14,391 nucleotides of DNA from MGR-bin208 sp043779285 (GTDB lineage Bacteria; Bacteroidota; Bacteroidia; Chitinophagales; Chitinophagaceae), in NCBI GenBank assembly GCA_043779285.1, contig JAYWEL010000020.1, forward strand, positions 1 through 14,391. Direction: 5' to 3'. The notes beneath the pieces were generated by a model, which had not been told where the DNA came from, searched no databases, and saw nothing but the letters and a program-made list of their open reading frames with translations. How positions within the stretch are numbered: position 1 is the stretch's first letter; the number at the start of each line of letters is the position of its first letter. Shown here piece by piece: positions 1 to 7,273 of the stretch. The position numbers were made by a program, and so were the translations under genes.

Positions 1-77
1 GCCACAAACTTCATGGTTTCCGGATTCGGGGTCATTTCTGTATAAATACTGATAACGGGATTGCCTGTTTTAATCAT
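1..77 (-). CDS. Nfu/NifU-type Fe-S scaffold protein, N-terminal fragment
   Basis: Only the first 25 codons are inside the window; the gene runs off the left edge. The translation begins MIKTGNPVISIYTEMTPNP and continues ETMKFV. The TPNPxTxKF signature is typical of the Nfu N-terminal domain found in iron-sulfur cluster scaffold/carrier proteins, which hand clusters to apo-enzymes in the cytoplasm. The ATG at 77 is the only sensible start, and a perfect Bacteroidota -7 box (TATCTTTG on the minus strand, 96-103) lies upstream. The C-terminal CxxC cluster-binding domain, which would confirm the call, is not visible. It is divergent from the ArsC/Spx-like gene at 176. Confidence 0.75.
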   Translation of the reverse strand, partial: MIKTGNPVISIYTEMTPNPETMKFV

Positions 78-95
78 GAGTCTATTTTAAGACAA

Positions 96-103
96 CAAAG
101 ATA
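96..103 (-). promoter_or_regulatory. Bacteroidota-type -7 box for the Nfu gene
   Basis: The minus strand reads TATCTTTG, a full match to TAnnTTTG, 18 bases before the ATG at 77. No clear TTG is seen at the expected -33 distance, so the call rests on the -7 box and its position. Confidence 0.5.
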
Positions 104-121
104 AGATTTACTTCAGCTTTC

Positions 122-150
122 TTGTTTACGAAGAAAGGAATCTAGTTTTG
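122..150 (+). promoter_or_regulatory. Bacteroidota-type promoter of the ArsC/Spx-like gene
   Basis: TTG at 122-124 and TAGTTTTG at 143-150 are separated by 18 bases, matching the -33 TTG / -7 TAnnTTTG pattern of the primary sigma factor in Bacteroidota. Predicted transcription starts near 156, leaving a leader of about 20 bases before the ATG at 176. It lies back to back with the Nfu promoter. Confidence 0.55.
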
Positions 151-175
151 CATGAACATTTTATAACGGTATTTT

Positions 176-529
176 ATGAAAAAAATATATTTCCTCAGTA
201 GTTGTTCTACCTGTCAGCGTATATTAAAGGAAAACGAATTGGAGAAAAAAGGTTTTGAAATGCAGGACATTAAAACCAACCCCATATCTGCAATACAACT
301 GGACGAATTGAAAAAATTGGCCGGAACATATGAGTCATTGTTCAGCCGAAGGGCCATTAAATACAAGGAATTGGGGTTGAAAGACAAGGCATTGACCGAA
401 AAGGAAATCAGGAATTTAATTTTGACAGAATATACATTTTTAAAAAGACAGGTGATTATTTATAAAAGTGAAATCTTTATTGGTAGTGAGAAAAAAACTA
501 TAGAGACAATAAAAAGGGGGTTGAAATAA
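176..529 (+). CDS. ArsC/Spx-fold (thioredoxin-like) small protein
   Basis: A 117-residue cytoplasmic protein with the ArsC/Spx/YffB fold: an N-terminal strand followed by C10-S-T-C13, a basic stretch FSRRAIKYKEL in the middle, and a C-terminal LKRQVIIYKSEIFIG segment followed by KKTIE. Length fits the family (110-120 residues). The CxxC pair resembles Spx-type members; classical arsenate reductases have one cysteine in an HNPxCG context. The position after the conserved arginine, usually proline (RPI), is glutamine here (R-Q-V), so activity on arsenate should not be assumed. The ATG at 176 is preceded by a good promoter. Its end overlaps a terminator that serves the convergent gene. Family call is firm; function is open. 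Confidence 0.8.
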   Translation: MKKIYFLSSCSTCQRILKENELEKKGFEMQDIKTNPISAIQLDELKKLAGTYESLFSRRAIKYKELGLKDKALTEKEIRNLILTEYTFLKRQVIIYKSEIFIGSEKKTIETIKRGLK

Positions 530-539
530 ATCAACCCCC
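511..539 (-). terminator. Intrinsic terminator of the 570-1403 gene, overlapping the convergent gene's end
   Basis: GGGGGTTGA (516-524) pairs with TCAACCCCC (531-539) around AATAAA. On the minus strand the stem is followed by TTTTT (515-511) and ATTG, so it works for the minus-strand gene ending at 570. The left arm lies inside the last codons of the ArsC/Spx-like gene. On the plus strand no T tract follows. Confidence 0.75.
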
Positions 540-569
540 GGCATTAACAATCACCGTTATGTGGATTTG

Positions 570-1403
570 TTAAAGTGTTATTTTAGCAGTGAATGTGCTG
601 TAAAACATTTCCTTGCCCCGTTCTGATAAATCCGGCCTTCCGGTAACCTGTATTAGGTTTTGTGGAATTACATATGCAGGTGAAACCATCAACTGTAATT
701 TGCCCGATGTTAAAGTAATAGGCATGGAAAACTCGTATGAAAGAAGATTAAATTTTTTCACACTTTCTGAAACCTCTTGTCTCGGACCAGGAAGCCCAAG
801 GAAAGAACCTTGTTTATAATAAGTATATGAAAACTGTTGTGTACCGGCATTAGCTGTTGCCGTTGGATTAATGATCAATGATTTTTCGCCTGAAAATGGA
901 ACTATAAAGGCATGATCCAATCCTAACATGGCGCCATAGTCAACTTTGTCACTGAATTTTAAATCTGCACCAAAACCAAAGTTTATCACTTCGCTGCGTT
1001 TAGTAAAACTCAAGGCTGTCTGAGCTTTTAATGCCGATTGAACCAATTCATTGGTTTTATAAAATGGCTTCATCAATGTTATACTGGTGATCCACTCATC
1101 AGTTACTGAAAGAAAACCAAGGGTGGCAACTGTTCCTGCATAATCAAATGAGCTGGCACTGTTATTAACAAAAACTGGTGCTGCATTTACATATATATTC
1201 TTATTAAACCACAGTTCCGCCATAGGAAAAAAACCACTACTCCGCAAGCTATCGGTTCTTCCATAATAATTCAAGCCTGAGTTATAGTTAGCACTGATCT
1301 TGAACTCGCTTTTAGACGATGCTTCGGATGATTGTGCTTGACCGAATGATATAGATAGTAGGAATACAAAAGAAAGTAACCCCGCATATTTAACGTTTAA
1401 CAT
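570..1403 (-). CDS. Secreted or outer-membrane protein of unknown function
   Basis: A 277-residue protein with a clear signal peptide: a hydrophobic core (YAGLLSFVFLLSISFG) ending in AQA/AQS near residue 25. The mature part alternates polar and hydrophobic residues with many aromatic, Gly and Ser positions and ends in FYSTFTAKITL. This is the look of a beta-rich envelope protein, possibly a small outer-membrane barrel (inference). I recognise no named family. Stretches such as PMAELWFNKNIYVNAAPVFV and SYEFSMPITLTSGKLQLMVS resemble barrel strands. The ATG at 1403 is taken because it starts the signal peptide. A terminator follows 30 bases after the stop, and another lies upstream after the 1496-2119 gene, so this gene is probably transcribed separately. 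Confidence 0.7.
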   Translation of the reverse strand: MLNVKYAGLLSFVFLLSISFGQAQSSEASSKSEFKISANYNSGLNYYGRTDSLRSSGFFPMAELWFNKNIYVNAAPVFVNNSASSFDYAGTVATLGFLSVTDEWITSITLMKPFYKTNELVQSALKAQTALSFTKRSEVINFGFGADLKFSDKVDYGAMLGLDHAFIVPFSGEKSLIINPTATANAGTQQFSYTYYKQGSFLGLPGPRQEVSESVKKFNLLSYEFSMPITLTSGKLQLMVSPAYVIPQNLIQVTGRPDLSERGKEMFYSTFTAKITL

Positions 1404-1450
1404 GACAAAATGATTTTTAATGTGTAAAAGATTCCGTAAACGATCTGTGT

Positions 1451-1484
1451 AAAAGAAAAACCACCCACCATTCGATGGGTGGTT
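1451..1484 (-). terminator. Intrinsic terminator of the Ala/Lys/Thr-rich protein gene
   Basis: AACCACCCA (1459-1467) pairs with TGGGTGGTT (1476-1484). On the minus strand the stem runs into TTTTTCTTTT (1460-1451). It starts 12 bases after the stop codon of the 1496-2119 gene. Confidence 0.8.
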
Positions 1485-1495
1485 CAGGATATTGA

Positions 1496-2119
1496 TTACT
1501 GATTTCCAGTTTTAGTTTTCACTTTGGTTTCAGTTTTTGCTTCGGCTTTAATTTCAGCCTTGCTTGCTTTTTCTGTAGCTTTTTCAGCTTTCTTTTCTGT
1601 TTTGGCTTTTGCTTTCATACTTGCATCTGCAGAAGCTTTTGCCTTTGCTTCAGTCTCACCCTTTACTTTAGCAGCATTTTGCTCAGCATGGTCAATCATC
1701 GTTTCGCCGTTTACAGTGGCAGCAGCTTTCGCATTGGCGATTATATCTGCACCAGCATTAGCATTACCGCTTTTAGTTCTTGCGTCAGCAGCATTATTGC
1801 TTTTTGCGTCAATGCCTGCTTCAGTTGAAACATTAGTACTCTTTTTTAAACTTCCCTTTGTTTGATTGGCTGTATTTACAGACTTATCTGTGGCTGCATC
1901 AATTTTACCTTTTGCTTTTGTAGAAGCATTGGCGGCCTTAGCTGCAGAAGCATCGGCTTTAACAGAAGCGGCTGTTGTTGCTTTTGTAGCAGCCTCTGTA
2001 GCTTTAGTTGCATTTATAGTTGCAGTCGTAGAAGACTTAACTACTGTACTAGTATTGATTTGAGAAAAACCGATTAAGGTAATTAATGTTGCTGCTGATA
2101 ATAATGATAACTTTTTCAT
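1496..2119 (-). CDS. Secreted Ala/Lys/Thr-rich low-complexity protein
   Basis: A 207-residue protein with a signal peptide (MKKLSLLSAATLITLIGFSQ, cleavage near residue 19-20) and a mature region made almost entirely of Ala, Lys, Thr, Glu, Ser and Asn in short imperfect repeats (ATKAT, EAKAKA, KAEKATEKASKAE). The second half is rich in A-x-x-K/E-A spacing expected of a long exported helix, somewhat like LEA-type or histone-H1-like tails (compositional resemblance only). There are no Cys, Trp or Tyr residues. It has its own terminator and a possible sigma-54 promoter, suggesting regulated single-gene expression, perhaps under stress (inference). Low-complexity coding on one strand makes long open frames on the other; those are not genes. 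Confidence 0.75.
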   Translation of the reverse strand: MKKLSLLSAATLITLIGFSQINTSTVVKSSTTATINATKATEAATKATTAASVKADASAAKAANASTKAKGKIDAATDKSVNTANQTKGSLKKSTNVSTEAGIDAKSNNAADARTKSGNANAGADIIANAKAAATVNGETMIDHAEQNAAKVKGETEAKAKASADASMKAKAKTEKKAEKATEKASKAEIKAEAKTETKVKTKTGNQ

Positions 2120-2161
2120 GATTTTCGTTTTTTAAGTTTAGAATTAATCTTATCCCAGTAA

Positions 2162-2177
2162 TGTAAAAACCGTGCCA
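2162..2177 (-). promoter_or_regulatory. Possible sigma-54 (RpoN) promoter of the Ala/Lys/Thr-rich protein gene
   Basis: The minus strand reads TGGCACG-GTTT-TTACA, against the -24/-12 consensus TGGCACG-N4-TTGCA. Spacing is exact and the only core mismatch is A for G in the -12 GC. A start about 12 bases downstream would leave a leader near 32 bases before the ATG at 2119. No good TAnnTTTG box competes in this gap. Confidence 0.4.
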
Positions 2178-2396
2178 AACTGTTATAGTAAAAAAAGTCA
2201 GATATATATTAACGTATATAAATCAGGTACTTATGTTAAATTTTGGAGTTTCTTTTTAAATGACTTTAAGACCCTGTACTTGTTTGTGCGTTTATAGATT
2301 AGCGATAATTTTATATTTTTTTAACGTAACAAAAACATATGACAGGGAAGTTTTTACAGATTAGTTGTAGCTTTTATAGAAATCATAATTATCCAA
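2178..2396. other. AT-rich gap upstream of the divergent genes, nothing recognised
   Basis: Between the possible sigma-54 site and the PAS pseudogene there is an AT-rich stretch with no convincing reading frame, hairpin or repeat. Upstream elements for both divergent units probably lie here, but I could not assign one for the plus-strand unit. Confidence 0.4.
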
Positions 2397-3107
2397 ATGA
2401 ATAAAAAAAACAACATCCGGGATGTTGAAATATTAATTGAAAAAGACTCTTTATATAGGTCATCCAGTAAAGAGGATGACGGCAATACTTATTATGACTT
2501 ATTATTCAAGGCTACCCAAGAGGGAATTTGGGAATATAATATAGAAACACAAAAAGCATTTTATAACGACCGTATTTATGAGATTTTTGGATATAGTCAG
2601 GAAGAAATGGTTGATAATCGTTCCTGGTGGCAAAATAATATTCATCCCGGCGATAAACAAAGGATTATTTCAGACCTGCACAATCTAATGAATGGCTCTG
2701 AAAAGGTTTGGTGGAGGCGTTATTCATTCCGAAGTAAGAACGGTGAATAAGCCGGATGTTGACAGGCTTTTATAGTTCGTGGAAAGTCTGAAAAAGCAAA
2801 AAAAATGATTGGCTCTATGCGGGATCTATCCGAATTAATTGCCATGAAAAACTGATTTGTAAAAGAACGTGATACACATTATAGTAAAAAGATTAAGACG
2901 ATTATTCAAGCCGAAGAAAAAGAAAGGAACGAGATCAGCGAAGAGCTTCATAAGAATATCAATCAGGTTCTGAATACGTACAACTTGCACATCAATCAGT
3001 CTAAAGAATTTGTAATTGAAAAGGCTCCGGTTGGATAGCTGAATCACAGAAAATTTAATGAATATTCCCATCAACTTAGAAGCACTGTAATAAATTACCG
3101 ATTTTAA
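2397..3107 (+). pseudogene. PAS sensor histidine kinase remnant (in-frame stops, ATPase end missing)
   Basis: The intact first part (117 codons, 2397-2750) holds a PAS/PAC-type domain: LLFKATQEGIWEYNIET, then IYEIFGYSQEEM and IHPGDKQRII. The same frame continues beyond the stop without a frameshift: after TAA 2748 and TGA 2760 comes the PAC end (AFIVRGKSEKAKKMIGSMRDLSE), after TGA 2853 a linker helix and a HisKA_3-like phospho-acceptor region (AEEKERNEISEELHKNINQVLN, with a His in the expected ELH position), then TAG 3036 and TAA 3105. The HATPase_c domain that should follow is absent; the helicase gene ends on the other strand at 3172. This was a UhpB/NarX-type PAS kinase, decayed by point nonsense mutations and loss of its 3' end. 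A short PAS protein could still be made. Confidence 0.85.
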
Positions 3108-3171
3108 GGAATTGATAGTATCCCAACTATTTTATTAAACAGCATCATCGTAAATATTCGAAAATTTGTAT

Positions 3172-5535
3172 TTAATTGTCCGAACCGATAATCCTCAATT
3201 TGGCATAATTCAGCATGATTTTCTTTTCTCCGTTTTTATCGAATAAAACCGTTGCAATCGGATTATGTGCCGAACCTTCCATTTTCAACACTTCGCCAAA
3301 ACCAAATTTTTGATGCTCCACCCGATTGCCCACTTCCAAATCGGAGGTGTCGCTGGCCACAAAATCTTCGGATGGCTGATGATCCACTACTTTATTGGAT
3401 GATGCCGGAACAATATAGGAAGGCATTTCTTTTTTCTTTCCCGGTGGCGGTCCATATTTTTTCTCGGCCTGGTTCACTTCATTTTTTTCGTAACCCTGAT
3501 TACCCGATCCGAAACCTCTTTGTGCCCGGTTAAAATTTGATGTGCCGGCAAACGAACGGGTATCACCGGCGGCGGCACTAAAGTCTACCTGGTCCTCCGG
3601 TATTTCGGCAATAAAACGACTTGGTTCATTCTGAATCAGTTGTCCGAACTTGTATCTTGTATTAGCATATGTGATCCAGAGCTTTGTCTTGGCTCTTGTA
3701 ATCACTACATAAAACAATCGTCTTTCTTCTTCCAGTTCTTCCCTTGTATTGATGCTCATGGCGTTCGGGAAAAGCATTTCTTCCAAACCAGAAGCGAATA
3801 CACAACTGAACTCCAATCCCTTTGCAGCATGTATGGTCATCAGTTTCACCATATCGGCATTGGGGTCCTTGTCATCGGCATCCGTCAGCAGGGTGATCTG
3901 CTGCAAGTAGGCTCCCAGACTTTTATCCACCACTTCACCGTCTTCATTATCCGGACTCTCAATCCATTCTTTAATAGAGTTCAGTAATTCATTGATATTC
4001 TCGTAACGGGCCAGCCCTTCCACACTTTTATCGTTAAACAATTCTTTTACAATACCCGTTTGCTTACCCACATGAAAAGCCACTTCGTAGGCATTGTTTT
4101 TAACCAACATGCTACGGAAGCTTTTGATCATGGTCACAAAATCCTGTAAAGCGGTCAAAGTACCTGCACGGAAACCATGCATCTGGGCTTCTTCCAGAAT
4201 TTCCCAAAGAGAAACATCTTTTTCATTCGCCGCCAGAATCAGTTTATCCATACTGGTTTTACCAATACCGCGTACCGGGTAATTGATGATGCGTTTGATG
4301 GCTTCATTATCCTGTGGGTTAGTCAGTAAACGCAGATAAGCGACAAAATCCTTGATCTCTTTCCGGGAGTAGAAGCTCATGCCACCATAAATGGTATAAG
4401 CCAATCCCATGCGTCGAAGGGCTTCTTCAAAAGCACGGCTCTGTGCATTGGTACGGTACAGAATGGCGAAATCCTTGTTTCGGAAATGATTGCGGAGCTT
4501 CTGTTCCTGTATGCTGTCGGCCACAAATTTTCCTTCATCATTATCGGTATTGGTCCGCACCAGTTTTATCTTTTCTCCTTCATCGTTTTCTGTAAACAAT
4601 ACTTTTTCTATCTGTCCCTTGTTGTTCTTGATAATTTCATTGGCTACACTGATGATGCTTTTGGTGCTGCGGTAATTCTGTTCCAGTTTTACCAGTTTTA
4701 CATTGTCATAATCTTTCTGAAACTGTAAAATATTTTCAATGGTGGCTCCGCGAAAACTGTAAATACTCTGTGCATCATCTCCTACCACACATACGTTTTC
4801 GTGCATGGCACCCAGCAGTTTAATGACTTCGTATTGTGCCGGGTTGGTATCCTGGTACTCGTCAATCAAAATGTATTTAAACTTGTGTTGAAATTTGCTC
4901 AACGCATCCGGAAAATTTTTCAGCAATTCATAAAACTTAATCAGGAGGTCGTCAAAATCCATGGCTCCGTTGCGGAAACAACGATTTGCATAGGCTTTGT
5001 AAATCTGCGATATGGCTGAGCGGTTTCCCCGGTTGTCTTCCATTTGTAAGGTGGAGTCTTCAGCATATTCTTCGGGACTGATCAATGCATTTTTTGCAGA
5101 TGAAATGCGGTTGTACACCGTACTGGGTTTGTAATGCTTGTCGTCTAGGCTCAGGTCATTGATCACTTGTTTCACTACAGATTTGGCATCGTCGGTATCA
5201 TAGATGGTAAAGTTGGATGGGTAGCCCAACCTATGAGCTTCACCTCGCAGGATACGTGCAAATACACTGTGGAAAGTTCCGATATATAGGTTACGGGCCT
5301 CATTATTTCCCATGATGTGTTCTACTCTTTCCTTCATTTCCTTGGCCGCCTTATTGGTAAAGGTCAGGGCCAGAATATTGAATGAGTCTACCCCAATCGA
5401 CATCAGATGGGTGATGCGGGTGGTAAGCACTTTGGTTTTTCCGCTGCCGGCACCGGCAATAATCATAATAGGTCCGTTTACATGCAATACGGCCTCTTTC
5501 TGTCGTTCATTCAATCCCTGTAAATAATCAATCAT
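3172..5535 (-). CDS. uvrD: UvrD/PcrA-family ATP-dependent 3'-5' DNA helicase
   Basis: A 787-residue superfamily 1A helicase with all core motifs: Q motif LNERQKEAVLH (8-18), Walker A AGAGSGKT (27-34, K33), DEYQDT (225-230), motif III GDDAQSIYSFRG (252-263), NYRS (287-290), then MTIHAAKGLEF and RLFYVVITRAK toward the end. The C-terminal VGNRVEHQKFGFGEVLKMEG segment is the Tudor-like domain of PcrA/UvrD that contacts RNA polymerase in other bacteria. The preceding linker is rich in Gly, Asn, Lys and Pro. The family unwinds DNA in nucleotide excision repair, mismatch repair and replication-conflict resolution. Length and domain order are normal. The start ATG at 5535 puts the Q motif at the usual place, and AGGAAG lies about 10 bases upstream. 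It is a single gene, divergent from the Smr-domain gene. pcrA would be an equally valid name. Confidence 0.95.
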   Translation of the reverse strand: MIDYLQGLNERQKEAVLHVNGPIMIIAGAGSGKTKVLTTRITHLMSIGVDSFNILALTFTNKAAKEMKERVEHIMGNNEARNLYIGTFHSVFARILRGEAHRLGYPSNFTIYDTDDAKSVVKQVINDLSLDDKHYKPSTVYNRISSAKNALISPEEYAEDSTLQMEDNRGNRSAISQIYKAYANRCFRNGAMDFDDLLIKFYELLKNFPDALSKFQHKFKYILIDEYQDTNPAQYEVIKLLGAMHENVCVVGDDAQSIYSFRGATIENILQFQKDYDNVKLVKLEQNYRSTKSIISVANEIIKNNKGQIEKVLFTENDEGEKIKLVRTNTDNDEGKFVADSIQEQKLRNHFRNKDFAILYRTNAQSRAFEEALRRMGLAYTIYGGMSFYSRKEIKDFVAYLRLLTNPQDNEAIKRIINYPVRGIGKTSMDKLILAANEKDVSLWEILEEAQMHGFRAGTLTALQDFVTMIKSFRSMLVKNNAYEVAFHVGKQTGIVKELFNDKSVEGLARYENINELLNSIKEWIESPDNEDGEVVDKSLGAYLQQITLLTDADDKDPNADMVKLMTIHAAKGLEFSCVFASGLEEMLFPNAMSINTREELEEERRLFYVVITRAKTKLWITYANTRYKFGQLIQNEPSRFIAEIPEDQVDFSAAAGDTRSFAGTSNFNRAQRGFGSGNQGYEKNEVNQAEKKYGPPPGKKKEMPSYIVPASSNKVVDHQPSEDFVASDTSDLEVGNRVEHQKFGFGEVLKMEGSAHNPIATVLFDKNGEKKIMLNYAKLRIIGSDN

Positions 5536-5755
5536 ATGCCAGACTTCCTGTTTTTTAAAAATGGTTTTCGATGGGGATGAATGTTTTCCGGAGAAAAATT
5601 ACATTCAAACATGCATACTTCGTTGGTAAAAGAAGCAGGCGTGCAAGGTACAATTTGCCGATGGTTTTATTTTTTCTGTGGATAAAGAAATCGGGTTTAA
5701 ATATAAAAACTTACCGAAGTTCAACATTCAATTTCATAGCTTTCCTAAAAAATAG
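5536..5755. other. Divergent intergenic region between helicase and Smr gene
   Basis: No coding frame is supported. Two imperfect -7 boxes are visible: CATGTTTG on the minus strand (5606-5613, one mismatch) for the helicase, and TAGCTTTC on the plus strand (5737-5744, one mismatch) just before the Smr gene. Confidence 0.35.
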
Positions 5756-6010
5756 ATGGCAAGAATCAAGGTAGACCTACATCACATTTATAATAATAGT
5801 ACTGCTGTGGACCGTGCATTACTACAGGCTTTCGAAGATGCTATTGACAAAAAAATACGGGAGGTGGAAATCATTCCAGGAAAGGGCAGCGGACAACTGC
5901 GTAAAAAAGTAGAACGTTTTTTACAAATGCCGCATATTAAAAAACAATACCATCGTATAGAGAACGACCGTAAGAATTTCGGTCGGCTGTTTGTTTATTT
6001 TAAATTTTAA
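5756..6010 (+). CDS. Stand-alone Smr-domain protein
   Basis: An 84-residue protein that is essentially one Smr (small MutS-related) domain: VDLHHIY at 6-12 carries the DLH motif, and IPGKGSGQLRKKVERFL carries the GxGxGxL loop seen in MutS2 C-termini and in small Smr proteins. Smr domains act as DNA- or RNA-cleaving modules in several characterised proteins; the substrate of this one cannot be read from sequence. It lacks the N-terminal extension present in longer Smr proteins. The ATG at 5756 starts directly before the first strand. Single gene; the terminator after it faces the other way. Confidence 0.85.
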   Translation: MARIKVDLHHIYNNSTAVDRALLQAFEDAIDKKIREVEIIPGKGSGQLRKKVERFLQMPHIKKQYHRIENDRKNFGRLFVYFKF

Positions 6011-6036
6011 GTTACCCCAGTTCCTGTTTTCATAAA

Positions 6037-6066
6037 CCAAAAAAAGGCCGGCATTAAACCGGCCTT
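6037..6066 (-). terminator. Intrinsic terminator of the 53-residue protein gene
   Basis: AAGGCCGG (6044-6051) pairs with CCGGCCTT (6059-6066) around CATTAAA. On the minus strand the stem continues into an unbroken T tract, 23 bases after the stop at 6090. On the plus strand no T tract follows, so it belongs to the minus-strand small gene and supports that gene being real. Confidence 0.8.
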
Positions 6067-6089
6067 GAAATAAGATTAAGCGGTAGCTT

Positions 6090-6251
6090 TTACGAGCCAC
6101 GCTGCGCTCCGCCAACATGCTTACCGGCAGCACTGCTGGGTTTTGTATTTGTTTTTGTGCCTCCCTTGCTGCTGATAAAAGCCGATTTACTGGCCGGCAG
6201 TCCGCCTTTCTTCTTGTCTTTCTTGTTCTTTCCGCTGTTTAATAAGGACAT
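6090..6251 (-). CDS. Small basic conserved-looking protein (53 residues), unknown function
   Basis: The start is placed at the ATG at 6251, giving MSLLNSGKNKKDKKKGG at the N-terminus and ending GKHVGGAQRGS. The upstream in-frame extension to 6377 has different composition and crosses the promoter, so it is rejected. The protein is rich in Lys, Gly, Ser and Asn, has no hydrophobic core or cysteine, and is likely unstructured; nucleic-acid binding is possible but only inferred. Support for it being real: its own -7 box (TAACTTTG, 6300-6293 on the minus strand) with a leader of about 35 bases, and a strong terminator just after the stop. I do not recognise a named family. Confidence 0.65.
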   Translation of the reverse strand: MSLLNSGKNKKDKKKGGLPASKSAFISSKGGTKTNTKPSSAAGKHVGGAQRGS

Positions 6252-6292
6252 ATTTTTCTGTTTGTGTATTTTAAAAATTGGTTTTGCTTTTT

Positions 6293-6300
6293 CAAAGTTA
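6293..6300 (-). promoter_or_regulatory. -7 box of the 53-residue protein gene
   Basis: The minus strand reads TAACTTTG, a full match to TAnnTTTG, 41 bases before the ATG at 6251. No TTG lies at the usual -33 distance. Confidence 0.45.
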
Positions 6301-6393
6301 ACGCATTTTGGTTTCAGCCCCTTTTGCAGAATAAAATCAACTGTTAAAAAAGGAATGGAAACATTGCTTTCCTGCAAAGAACTTCATCCGTCG

Positions 6394-6401
6394 TATCTTT
6401 G
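6394..6401 (+). promoter_or_regulatory. -7 box of cvfB, implying a near-leaderless mRNA
   Basis: TATCTTTG ends 7 bases before the ATG at 6409. With transcription starting about 5-8 bases after the box, the mRNA would begin at or next to the start codon. Confidence 0.55.
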
Positions 6402-6408
6402 CCAGCTC

Positions 6409-7239
6409 ATGATACAAGTTGGAACCTATAATAATCTGGAAGTATTACGTATGACCCGTACCGGAGCATTCCTCGATGATGGAAAGGAAGGCCTGCTGCT
6501 GCCCATCCGTTTTGTACCCAAAGATGTGGAGCCCGGGCAAAAAATCGAGGTGTTTGTCTACCACGATTCCGAGGATCGACTGATCGCCACCACCCTCCGG
6601 CCTATAGCCACGGTAGGTGAAATGGCTTTTATGAAAGTGGTGACCACAACAGCCCATGGAGCTTTTTTAGATTGGGGATTGATGAAAGACCTTTTTGTAC
6701 CCCGCAGCAAGCAGATACAACCCATGGAAGTGGGTGAAACACACCTGGTAAAACTTTACCTCGACGAACAGACCGGCCGTGTGGCCGCCACCGAATATAT
6801 AGAGCAGGGCCTCAGCAACGAAAACCACGAACTTTCTGTACACGAAAGAGTGGAGCTGCTCCTCTTCCGCAAAACCGAGTTGGGTTATGCCTGCATCATC
6901 AACGGCAAGCACTTGGGTCTCTTATATTTTAATGAAGTGTACCAGAATATTTCCATCGGCGACAAGCTGGAAGGCTATATCAAAACCATCCGTCCCGATC
7001 TGAAAATGGATGTGGCTTTGGGCCGCCCCGGCTACAAAAAAGTGGAAGGTGAAGCGGAAAAAATACTGCGCCTGCTGCAGGAGAACAATGGCTTTCTGCC
7101 CTACCACGATAAAAGTTCTCCCGAAGATATTTATGCCTTTTTCGGTATGAGTAAAAAAACGTTTAAGATGACCGTAGGTAAACTTTTTAAAGAACGAAAA
7201 ATTGAACTGACGGGGGATGGGATGAAGGTGCTGGGGTGA
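6409..7239 (+). CDS. cvfB: CvfB-type S1-like RNA-binding protein
   Basis: A 276-residue protein matching the CvfB/YitL family: repeated S1-like beta domains (residues 1-65 with MIQVGTYNNLEVLRMTRTGAFLDD; 66-140 with GAFLDWGLMKDLFVP; then YACIINGKHLGLLYFNEVY and GDKLEGYIKTIRPDLKMDVAL) and a C-terminal winged-helix (SSPEDIYAFFGMSKKTFKMTVGKLFKERKIEL). Characterised members bind RNA and affect gene expression in Firmicutes; the target in Bacteroidota is not known to me. The frame is open back to 6157, but homology-like sequence begins at MIQVG and a perfect -7 box sits just upstream, so the ATG at 6409 is chosen. GC content is visibly higher than in the island that follows. Confidence 0.88.
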   Translation: MIQVGTYNNLEVLRMTRTGAFLDDGKEGLLLPIRFVPKDVEPGQKIEVFVYHDSEDRLIATTLRPIATVGEMAFMKVVTTTAHGAFLDWGLMKDLFVPRSKQIQPMEVGETHLVKLYLDEQTGRVAATEYIEQGLSNENHELSVHERVELLLFRKTELGYACIINGKHLGLLYFNEVYQNISIGDKLEGYIKTIRPDLKMDVALGRPGYKKVEGEAEKILRLLQENNGFLPYHDKSSPEDIYAFFGMSKKTFKMTVGKLFKERKIELTGDGMKVLG

Positions 7240-7254
7240 ATTGATTGAGGATTT

Positions 7255-7273
7255 GTAATTTGAAATTACTTTT
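7255..7273 (+). terminator. Weak candidate terminator after cvfB
   Basis: GTAATTT (7255-7261) and AAATTAC (7263-7269) form a short AT-rich inverted repeat followed by TTTT. The stem is weak, so this is a tentative call. Confidence 0.3.

Noticed and set aside
1524..2077. Long plus-strand open frames opposite the Ala/Lys/Thr-rich gene
   Set aside because: They are by-products of low-complexity codons on the minus strand, with no homology-like sequence or start signals.
2835..3074. Minus-strand 79-codon frame
   Set aside because: It is antisense to the phospho-acceptor part of the decayed histidine kinase, whose plus-strand translation clearly resembles a kinase.
6157..6408. N-terminal extension of cvfB
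   Set aside because: The extension overlaps the 53-residue gene and the promoter, is composed of Phe/Leu runs, and family-like sequence begins only at 6409.
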